9,692 bases of DNA from Chloroflexota bacterium. GTDB taxonomy: Bacteria > Chloroflexota > Anaerolineae > Anaerolineales > Anaerolineaceae. Shown in pieces: positions 1 through 6,684 of this stretch. The DNA lies in NCBI GenBank assembly GCA_021796375.1, contig JAJYJF010000051.1, positions 1-9,692 of the forward strand, given 5' to 3'. Position numbers and translations under genes: made by a program. The notes beneath the pieces are model-generated. The model saw nothing but the letters and a program-made list of their open reading frames with translations, was not told the DNA's origin and ran no database searches. Numbering within the stretch: position 1 is the stretch's first letter; each line of letters begins with the position of its first letter.

Positions 1-448
1 CCCCGTGGGGAGGGAGATTCCGGACCTGATGCCGGTCGCCGGGGAGACGCCCTGGAAGACCGCCGAGGGGTCGATCCTGGTCGTCGTGGCGACGGACGCG
101 CCGCTGCTCCCTCACCAGCTCAAACGCATCGCCAAACGGGTGCCGCTCGGCATCGCGCGGATGGGCGGGTACGGGGCCAACTCGTCCGGAGACCTCTTCC
201 TGGCTTTCTCGACCGCCAACCCGGGCGCAGCCCGCAGCCGCGGGAGATCGCGAGTGGAATTCCTGCCCAACAGCCGCATGAACGCGCTGTTCGAGGCCAC
301 CATCCAGGCCGTCGAGGAAGCGATCACCAACGCGCTGGTGGCGGCGGAGACGATGCAGGGGGCCAACGGCTCGACCGTGTATGCCCTGCCGCACGACCGG
401 CTGGTCGAAATCCTGAAAAAATACAACCGGCTGGATCGCCGGTTGTAG
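1..448 (+). CDS. P1 family peptidase (DmpA-like L-aminopeptidase/D-esterase), C-terminal part, 5' end outside window
   Basis: This is the C-terminal half of a DmpA/P1-type N-terminal-nucleophile aminopeptidase. The family cleaves itself before a serine to give two chains, and the new N-terminal Ser attacks amide or ester bonds of short peptides. The cleavage site is visible as Glu-Gly-Ser (Ser codon 71-73), followed by the family block ILVVVATDAPLLPHQLKR. A Ser-Gly-Asp lies 38 residues on (codons 185-193). This matches the spacing I recall for Ser250 and Ser288-x-Glu290 in DmpA, with Asp for Glu here. The visible part is therefore mainly the beta chain, ending in ALPHDRLVEILKKYNRL. The reading frame is open to the left edge, so the true start is outside; the GTG at position 5 is internal. 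It converges on the minus-strand genes. Family assignment is strong; substrate is unknown. Confidence 0.9.
   Translation, partial: PVGREIPDLMPVAGETPWKTAEGSILVVVATDAPLLPHQLKRIAKRVPLGIARMGGYGANSSGDLFLAFSTANPGAARSRGRSRVEFLPNSRMNALFEATIQAVEEAITNALVAAETMQGANGSTVYALPHDRLVEILKKYNRLDRRL
416..447 (-). terminator. Intrinsic terminator for the minus-strand envelope operon, inside the 3' end of the P1 peptidase gene
   Basis: A perfect 10-bp inverted repeat, TACAACCGGC (422-431) and GCCGGTTGTA (438-447), has a 6-nt loop. On the minus strand it is followed directly by six T (positions 421 to 416). This is the classic GC-stem-plus-U-tract form, and only the minus strand has the U tract. It lies about 275 nt after the stop codon of the M23 gene, the next minus-strand gene upstream. 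It overlaps the last codons and part of the stop codon of the plus-strand peptidase, so this stretch is both coding (plus) and terminator (minus). Confidence 0.8.
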
Positions 449-722
449 CCGGGCAGCAGATGGCGGGTCAGGGATCGCTGCCCAGCAGGGGCGCCTGCCC
501 GATTTCCCATCAGGATCGCACGGGTTCAGGACGATACTTGATGATCATGTCGTCCTGACCCTTTCCCGGCAGGACACCGGGACGGTGAGGGCACCCTGCG
601 GGTGAGTTGGATGGCAGTGCATCCGCGTTGCCGGCCATCCGTGCGGAGGACCTGGTCTTTTTTCTGATTATTCGCCAATCAAGAATTTCACGCACTGCAA
701 GATCCTCGCCCTCCGGCCGGTC
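449..722. other. Intergenic region between convergent genes, no convincing gene
   Basis: Besides the hairpins near 451-498 it holds two further spaced inverted repeats: GTCCTG (552-557) with CAGGAC (570-575), and GGATGGC (609-615) with GCCATCC (634-640). A T6 run follows at 658-663, and then an AT-rich patch to about 690, which is unusual in this GC-rich window. A 61-codon minus-strand reading frame (510-695, GTG start, with a GAGG 8 nt upstream) shows no recognisable domain and is not called. No tRNA-like fold was seen. Confidence 0.5.
451..505 (+). terminator. Possible weak plus-strand terminator: two GC-rich hairpins after the P1 peptidase stop
   Basis: Three bases after the peptidase stop there is a perfect 7-bp repeat, GGGCAGC (451-457) with GCTGCCC (477-483), loop 19 nt. 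It is followed by GCAGG (485-489) with CCTGC (494-498), loop 4 nt. Only a short TTT (503-505) follows, so this is not a canonical intrinsic terminator. Its place right after the gene is suggestive only. Confidence 0.3.
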
Positions 723-3700
723 TCAGTGGCTGATGGAAGGCAGATAGAAGCTGAGGTGGGTGCCGACCCGGGTCAGATACGCCACCCCGCTGCCCTCGAC
801 GGCCGGATCGATCGAGCTCAGCTTCACCAGCACCCGCCCGTCCTGCGGCGCGGTCCAGGCCAGCAGCTCAGGCATGCCCAACCCCGGAGCCGATCCGGTG
901 GCGCTCGGCGTGCCGGCTGAGGCGGCGTCTGCCCCCAGGTACACGGCGATCTGCGCCGCGGCCGGGCTGCCGGGGAGCGGCGTGGCCCAGATGAAGTAGC
1001 GCTGCCCGGCCTTTGCCTGGAAGGAAACCCAATCCTGGTCGGCCTGGCCGCCCTGGTTGTAGAACGTGCGCTGGATCGCGGGCCCATCGGGCGCCAGCTC
1101 GGTCGCGGCCTGCGGCGAATCCGCCCCCTCGTACGGGTCGTTGCCGTCCCCGGGGTCGACCATCGATACGCTGGCTTCCGCCCCGAAGGGATAGGCCTCG
1201 GCGTTCCCGGCCCGGTCCACCCCACGCAGGCGGAAGGAGAACCGGTCTCCGTACGCGCCGACGATCCAGGTTGAGCGCGCGCCCGCCGGAAGCGGCTCCA
1301 CGCGGGGTGGGTCCTGGTTCCGGGTGATCTCCAGGTCGAAGTGGTCGATACCGGAGAGGTTATCCGACGCGGACCAGATGAGCTGCACGGCCGTGTTGGG
1401 GCTGGTGGCGGGCAGCGCGGACAGAGCCGTGGATGGGGGGGTGCGGTCCACGGTCAGGTTCCAGACCGCCGCATCGCTGGCGTTCTGCGCCCAATCGACT
1501 GCCCTGGCCAGGATGGCCACCCCGCCTGTCTCGGGGATCGCGGAGGGGTCGAGGGAGACCGACCAGCCGTCCGCCGGGTTCCACCCCGTGCCGATCTTCC
1601 ACCAGCGCCCGGTCAGCCAGTTCGAGAGGTGGTAGTAGTAATCCACCCGGCTCAGCCCGCTGCCCCCCGCGCCGTCATTCCCGCTGATCTTCAACGTGCC
1701 CGTCTGGGCGTTCAGGTAGCCGCCGGTCGCCAGCCCGGCGATCGCGGCGGCCGGTGGGGTCGTGTCGGAAAGCTGCTGGACCCGGATGGTGTAGGTGAAC
1801 CCCGGCCCGCCGCCGGGGTACGGGTCGCTGTACACGCGGATGTAATAAAGACCGCTGGCCGGAGCGCGGAAGCTCAGCCGCTGCGGCGAGGTATCCGCGG
1901 CATGGCCGGTCGCGAGCACGCTGGTTTTACCGGAATCCAGCAGGTCCAGCCGGGTCGGTTCTGCCGCGGCAGTCAGATCTACCTGGTAGACCCCTCCCTG
2001 GGAAGCGTCGAAGGAGTACCAGTCGATGTTCCCGGCCAGGCTCAGCGCGCCGTTTTGGGCCGCGCCCAGGCTGAGGGCCACCGCCGGCTGGTCCCAGGTG
2101 GTCCGCGAGCCGGTCTGGTCGACGCTCACGTCGTCAACGGCCCAGCCCACCCCGCTGTTCGCCTGGGCGTCGATGCTGTCGAAGAAGAAGCGCAGCCTTA
2201 CCAGCTTGCCGCAGTACTTACTGCACGAGATCACGATGCCGTCCGGGCTGGAGAGCCAGGTATCGGGGGTATCCTGGAGGGACCCGGCGAAGGTATACAG
2301 GTCGCTGAACCCGCTGTAGCTGGTGCCGCCGTCCGCGCTGGCGGAGACCTGCACCCGGCGGACGTCCGCGTTCGGCCCGACCTGCGGCCTGGAGTAGCGG
2401 TACTTGAAGTGCACGTAAGAATCGCCGCTGGCCGGGATGGAGATCGCGGGTGAGGTGAGCGTCCCGGTGCAGCGCAGGCCGTCCTGGCAGGTGCCGTTCT
2501 GGTTGAAGACATACCCCTGGGTGTTTTCATATCCCGGGCCCAGGCTCCAGCCGGCGCTCGCGCTCCAGGACTGGGCGCCGGTGTCGAAGGTCGAGGCGAA
2601 GGGGGATCCGGCCAGGGCCGCGGCGGGCGCGGCCTGGGTCACGGTGAAAGGCTGGGAGGTCGAGGCCCACCCGCTCGGGCAGGTCAAGTAGGCGTTCGGA
2701 TCTTCCTGGACGGGAGAGACGCACACGCGCAGGCTGTAGTTCCCCGGGGGAATGCCGTTCCCGGGCGAGAACGCGTCCAGCACCTTGTAGAAGTAGTGGC
2801 CGAAGGGACGCGCCCAGATGCTGTGGGACGGATCGCTGGTATTGAAAATCTCAGCCATAAAGTTGTAGTCGCCGCCGGTATCCTGCCAGCCCAGGATGAT
2901 CGAATCGTCGCTGGTCAGGCTGGAGGGGATCAGCAGGCGCGGCGGGGAGGCGGCCCCGCCGCCGGCAAACACGCGCAGCGAGGAGGTGCTCAGGCTGCCG
3001 ATTTCGTTATCCGCCAGGTTGGGGTCGGAGGCGATGAAGGTCTCAGCGCGGCCCTGGAAGGCGGGGTTTTGAAATAACGTCGCCGAGGCGCCGCTGCCGA
3101 CCTGGATCGACGCTGCCTGTCTCGCGCCCAGGCTGCCGAGGGAGGCTCCATCCGGGTAGCTGCCGGGGCCGAACAGCTCGCAGGTCCCGGCATAGTTGGG
3201 CTCGCTGTACAGGGCTACCTGAGATACTTCGGGCGTGCACGCCGGGGGAGGAGGAGGGGACAAACTGCAGCCCTGCTTCACCACGGTGCGCGTCCCAAGA
3301 CTGCCGATCGCCTGGTTGCCTTCGAGATCCCAGAGTCTCAGCGCAAGCGTCACCGGCCCATCCGGAAAATTGAGGTTCGCCGCGCACAGGTCAATGTCCT
3401 CGGCGAACGGGTTTGCCGTCTGGGCGCTGCCGACGTTGACCCACTCGCCGAACCCCCGGGCGATCACCTGCATCTTGGAGACGCCCAGGTCATCTTTGCC
3501 CCAGCCTTCGACGTGCACGCTGGAGCTGGAGAGCAGAGCGCCCTCCGCCGGGGCGGTCAGGCCGCCGTCCGGCCCGCTCGAGCCGTGGTTGCCGGAGACG
3601 TACGTGTCGCCCAGCTGGCACTCCGTGCCGTACTGCGGCAGGCTGGACGCCTCGCTGCACATGCGCGGCCGGCCGCCCTGGGTGGCCGGATCCCAGTTGA

Positions 3701-4673
3701 CGCGCACGTCGCGGAAGGTAATGTCGACCGACTGGCCCCACAACCCGTAGGGATTGGTGTGCACCATGAAGTGCAGGTGCGAGCCCGTGCTCGCGCCGGT
3801 GTTATCCACGTGCCCGATGAACTGCCCCTGCACCACCTGCGCGCCTTTTACCCGCAGCGCGGAAGGGACGCTGTCTTGCTCCATGTGGTAGTACACCTGA
3901 TAAGATACCGGGGTGGTGCTGGTATCCATAAGGATCAGGTAGTTGGTGTGCCCGGGGGTATGGTCGTCGTTCGGCCAGTTCCAAACGGCCGCGAAGACCG
4001 TCCCCCCTTTGGCCGCCAGGATGGGGAAATGCGTCCCATCCGCCCAGTCGAAGGCGTAGAGGCAATCCGTGCCGTAACAGGAAGCGTGCGAGACGCTCCA
4101 GGTGAGCCGCTTGGCCAGCCCGCCTTGCCAGGGCAGCAAGTAGCCGCCCAGGGTGATGTTGGTGACCGCCTGGGGTTGGGTCGGCGCTGCCAGGCTGGAA
4201 AGCTGGTATTCCTCCGGGATGAGATCCTGCGGCAGGCTGCTGAAGGCAGACTGCCAGGTGGAATCCGATTGAAAGGTGATCTGCCAGGCCGATGGCGAGG
4301 CGCCGGAAGCGGCTTCGCCGCCGGCGAGGGCCGCCGGTTTCAGGCTGGCGACCGCGAAGCCCGGCTCGCGCGCGACCGGCTGCCCGGACTGCGGGTCGAG
4401 GGCGGAAAGGTAGACGAGCGCCTGGCGCCCGTCCGCTGACATCGCCACGCGGTCCACGCGGATCTGGTTGATGGCGAACGCGAGGACGCCCGGGCGGGCG
4501 GCGACCGCTTCCTGCACGGCCTGCGCGATCGGACCGCTGTTATCCGCCGGGATGGGGGTCGGGGATGCGAGCTGGGCGCCGGGGGCGGCGGCAGCCCGCA
4601 AGGAAGTGCTGACCGCTGCTAAAAATACGAGCGGGGTCGCGATTAAGATCAGCCAGGCCAGGCGATGTTTCAT
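723..4673 (-). CDS. Secreted multi-domain M23 family metallopeptidase (1316 aa)
   Basis: An exported zinc peptidase of the lysostaphin/LytM (M23) type, expected to cut peptidoglycan cross-bridges. Residues 1-30 are a signal peptide. The M23 domain spans about 190-325: a probable ligand His196, Asp209 in YAFDW, His263 in YYHM, and the HxH pair His299/His301 in TGSHLHF. His196 and Asp209 are 13 apart, not 4 as in LytM, with Cys199/Cys204 between them. After it come an Ig-like module (366-468), a Pro run (473-477), a beta/gamma-crystallin-like double module (485-568), an FN3-like region (577-678), a jelly-roll or MAM-like region (690-855), a PPC-like domain (862-966), two Ig/FN3 modules (971-1076, 1077-1162) and a second PPC-like domain (1179-1303). 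Fourteen cysteines, mostly closely spaced, suggest disulfides. Start: ATG with GAGG (4679-4682) 5 nt upstream. Last gene of the envelope module. Peptidase call strong; accessory-domain limits approximate. Confidence 0.88.
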   Translation of the reverse strand: MKHRLAWLILIATPLVFLAAVSTSLRAAAAPGAQLASPTPIPADNSGPIAQAVQEAVAARPGVLAFAINQIRVDRVAMSADGRQALVYLSALDPQSGQPVAREPGFAVASLKPAALAGGEAASGASPSAWQITFQSDSTWQSAFSSLPQDLIPEEYQLSSLAAPTQPQAVTNITLGGYLLPWQGGLAKRLTWSVSHASCYGTDCLYAFDWADGTHFPILAAKGGTVFAAVWNWPNDDHTPGHTNYLILMDTSTTPVSYQVYYHMEQDSVPSALRVKGAQVVQGQFIGHVDNTGASTGSHLHFMVHTNPYGLWGQSVDITFRDVRVNWDPATQGGRPRMCSEASSLPQYGTECQLGDTYVSGNHGSSGPDGGLTAPAEGALLSSSSVHVEGWGKDDLGVSKMQVIARGFGEWVNVGSAQTANPFAEDIDLCAANLNFPDGPVTLALRLWDLEGNQAIGSLGTRTVVKQGCSLSPPPPPACTPEVSQVALYSEPNYAGTCELFGPGSYPDGASLGSLGARQAASIQVGSGASATLFQNPAFQGRAETFIASDPNLADNEIGSLSTSSLRVFAGGGAASPPRLLIPSSLTSDDSIILGWQDTGGDYNFMAEIFNTSDPSHSIWARPFGHYFYKVLDAFSPGNGIPPGNYSLRVCVSPVQEDPNAYLTCPSGWASTSQPFTVTQAAPAAALAGSPFASTFDTGAQSWSASAGWSLGPGYENTQGYVFNQNGTCQDGLRCTGTLTSPAISIPASGDSYVHFKYRYSRPQVGPNADVRRVQVSASADGGTSYSGFSDLYTFAGSLQDTPDTWLSSPDGIVISCSKYCGKLVRLRFFFDSIDAQANSGVGWAVDDVSVDQTGSRTTWDQPAVALSLGAAQNGALSLAGNIDWYSFDASQGGVYQVDLTAAAEPTRLDLLDSGKTSVLATGHAADTSPQRLSFRAPASGLYYIRVYSDPYPGGGPGFTYTIRVQQLSDTTPPAAAIAGLATGGYLNAQTGTLKISGNDGAGGSGLSRVDYYYHLSNWLTGRWWKIGTGWNPADGWSVSLDPSAIPETGGVAILARAVDWAQNASDAAVWNLTVDRTPPSTALSALPATSPNTAVQLIWSASDNLSGIDHFDLEITRNQDPPRVEPLPAGARSTWIVGAYGDRFSFRLRGVDRAGNAEAYPFGAEASVSMVDPGDGNDPYEGADSPQAATELAPDGPAIQRTFYNQGGQADQDWVSFQAKAGQRYFIWATPLPGSPAAAQIAVYLGADAASAGTPSATGSAPGLGMPELLAWTAPQDGRVLVKLSSIDPAVEGSGVAYLTRVGTHLSFYLPSISH

Positions 4674-4779
4674 AGCATCCTCGTGGGAACAATTTTGCGG
4701 GAGAGCAGATCAGAGCATGCTATCCCGCGCGATCGTTTCTCTCTTGCTGCAGCCTGGGGTGCAACAAGGATGCCAGGGG
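4674..4779. other. Spacer between transglycosylase and M23 genes, with an mRNA hairpin
   Basis: The minus-strand transcript can form an 8-bp stem (one G-U pair) from positions 4761-4768 and 4743-4750 around a 10-nt loop. It begins 11 nt after the transglycosylase stop. No U tract follows, so it is unlikely to terminate; it may protect the upstream message or lower M23 output. A TAGCAT box (4 of 6 to the -10 consensus) lies in the spacer without a good -35, so I do not call a promoter. Confidence 0.35.
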
Positions 4780-6684
4780 TTATGGATAGCCCGGTATGGG
4801 GGTTAGCGTTTCGTTCGGCGCCGGATATGGGTAGCCGGGGGTCGCGGGCGTGGTTGCGGCCTGCGTTCCGCCGGGCGTCGGGGAGGCCGTGGCGGCGGTC
4901 GCCTGGGCCGCGGGGGTGGTGGCAGCCAGGGTGGCTGTCGGCGCGTGGGTGGCCAGGAATACCGGCGTGGGTGGGGTCGGCGCCTGGGCGGTCGCGGTCA
5001 GCGAGACCGATGGCGCCTCCACGCCGGTAACCGCCTCGATATACGGGATGGCCCCCGTGCAGGCAGCGGTCAGATGACTGCCGACGTGCGGCCAATCGAG
5101 CGGCTCGTGGGCGGTCACCGCCTGGTTCATCGCATAGGTCAGGCACCCGGGCCCTACGTTATAGTTCGCCAGGGTGAACAGCCAGAGGTTGTCGTAGCTC
5201 GAAGCGACCCCGGGGGATTGGCGGGTGACGTTGTAGACTTCCTGGCCGACCTGCTCGCAGTTCGCCCGCAGGCTTTCCGCGAACACGTTGATGCTGAAGT
5301 TCGCCCGGGGGACGTCGATCCCCGCCGGGCAGTCCGGGCAGGCCGCGTTTACCTTGGTGACCAGCGCCCCTTTGAGCACCTCCCGGTGCGTCGCGGAGAG
5401 CTTGGGCCAGCCCAGGTTGCAGATATCCTTCTGGAAAACCAGCGGGCAGAACTGGTTGAAGAAATCCGGGTTCCAGAGCAGGGTCGTCTCGGCGCCGTTC
5501 GAGGTCAGCTGCCCGAGGCCGGCTTCGTGATAGGTCTGGTAAATCCCCGGCCAGAACTGGCTCTCCCGGTAGAAGATGTTCTTCATGAGCTGCGCCGGGA
5601 CGCCGGTTTCTTTCGCCACGCGCAGGATCTTGGTATCGAACTGGTTCTGCCAGGCGGTCATCTTCGGTCCGGCCCGCTCGAGCCCGCACTCATTCGCGAT
5701 CCCGCTCCCGACCAGGCCCCCGTTTGGGCAGCCGCTGGCATCCACGTCTCCGTGCTCGATCAGGACGCCGGCCAGGTAATACAGCGGCTCGTTGGTGGCC
5801 AGCTCATCCACCCGGTCCGGGGTGGTGAGCCAGCCGGGCGGGCCTTTCACGTCCGGGAAGGCATCCCACACCGCCGAGCAGCTGGCGAGGGGAGCGCCGC
5901 GCCACTGGCTGCTGATCACGTTCACATACCAGGACTGCTGATCGCGGGATTTCCCATCGGGGGCCATAAAATCTCCCACCGGGATCGCCCTGACCTGGGC
6001 GGTGAAGTGCTGCGACGAGTCCCCGTAGCTGGAATCGGCCCAGAATTCGACGCTGAGCCCCTGGGTGCCGGTCGGGGGGATGGGCAGGCTGCAGACCGGG
6101 CCCTGGCAGTCGAAGGGCTGGTCGCCCAGCGTCCCGTGGATGGCGATGATGGATTCGTTGGGGAGCGGCTCTTCGCCGGTCAGGACCAGGGTCGGCAGGC
6201 TCGAGCAGCGGTTTCCCGGCGCCGTCAGGTCGCAGCCGCTGACGGTCACCCCGACCGTCGGCGGGGGCAGGTCGACGGTGACATCCCGGGTGTAGTTCCC
6301 CGAGCCGGCGAAGTGCAGGTACACGCCCGCGCAGGCTCGTGTATCGCCGCCGGTCTGCGCCTGCGGGCAGGGCGGGGTGGCTGCGTAGAGGCTGTAGGTG
6401 TTGGCGTCGCAGTAGCTGGAGACCTCATACGCCTTGGGCAGGCCATCGTGCTCGACCCACAGCTGGCAGAGGACCGCATTGGTCTGCCAGCTGAGGACCC
6501 ACCAGGCGTAGCTGGTGAACGGCACGTGAAGCACGGTCTTCCGCGCCGGGCCTCCCGACGGCGTGGGGGTGGGCGTGCTGACCGCAGCCAACACGGGCAG
6601 ACCGGGCTGCGCCTGCCAGAGCGCCAGTCCTGCCAGCCCGATCAGGGCGATTGCCAACGCGCTGAACCTCCGCAGCCTGTGCAT
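4780..6684 (-). CDS. Secreted lytic transglycosylase (SLT/lysozyme fold) with Thr/Pro-rich tail
   Basis: Likely cleaves the glycan strands of peptidoglycan outside the membrane. Residues 1-34 are a signal peptide (Arg-rich start, then a hydrophobic core), followed by TPTPTP. Residues 140-234 look Ig-like; about 236-345 is a W/C-rich region I do not recognise. The SLT domain is about 345-550. It has the catalytic Glu374 in FYRESQFWP, the second motif EAGLGQLT (387-394) in place of the usual GLMQ, and the third motif NYNVGPG (507-513). Between motifs two and three, about 110 residues carry the cysteines 413, 422, 449, 452 and 476. There are 18 cysteines in all. The tail from about 558 is Thr/Ala/Pro-rich and ends PIPGYP. 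The ATG directly abuts the LCP stop codon, with only a weak AGG 8 nt upstream, so translation is probably coupled. Fold and catalytic Glu are clear; exact subfamily is not. Confidence 0.85.
   Translation of the reverse strand: MHRLRRFSALAIALIGLAGLALWQAQPGLPVLAAVSTPTPTPSGGPARKTVLHVPFTSYAWWVLSWQTNAVLCQLWVEHDGLPKAYEVSSYCDANTYSLYAATPPCPQAQTGGDTRACAGVYLHFAGSGNYTRDVTVDLPPPTVGVTVSGCDLTAPGNRCSSLPTLVLTGEEPLPNESIIAIHGTLGDQPFDCQGPVCSLPIPPTGTQGLSVEFWADSSYGDSSQHFTAQVRAIPVGDFMAPDGKSRDQQSWYVNVISSQWRGAPLASCSAVWDAFPDVKGPPGWLTTPDRVDELATNEPLYYLAGVLIEHGDVDASGCPNGGLVGSGIANECGLERAGPKMTAWQNQFDTKILRVAKETGVPAQLMKNIFYRESQFWPGIYQTYHEAGLGQLTSNGAETTLLWNPDFFNQFCPLVFQKDICNLGWPKLSATHREVLKGALVTKVNAACPDCPAGIDVPRANFSINVFAESLRANCEQVGQEVYNVTRQSPGVASSYDNLWLFTLANYNVGPGCLTYAMNQAVTAHEPLDWPHVGSHLTAACTGAIPYIEAVTGVEAPSVSLTATAQAPTPPTPVFLATHAPTATLAATTPAAQATAATASPTPGGTQAATTPATPGYPYPAPNETLTPIPGYP
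4783..5013 (-). repeat. Low-complexity Thr/Ala/Pro-rich coding tail of the transglycosylase
   Basis: Codons for residues 558-634 encode almost only Thr, Pro, Ala and Ser, with a final stretch holding two GYP units (PGYPYP and PIPGYP). Such tails are usually unstructured wall-spanning or glycosylated linkers. Here the tail is C-terminal, so it would trail away from the catalytic domain. It holds no cysteine, unlike the rest of the protein. Confidence 0.75.

Noticed and set aside
510..695. 61-codon minus-strand frame just after the M23 gene
   Set aside because: No recognisable domain or signal; the composition is that of translated non-coding DNA and it covers the inverted repeats. A GAGG before its GTG is the only support.
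4743..4768. Hairpin after the transglycosylase as an intrinsic terminator
   Set aside because: No U tract follows on the minus strand (the next bases are AGAGAGAAA), so read-through into the M23 gene is expected.
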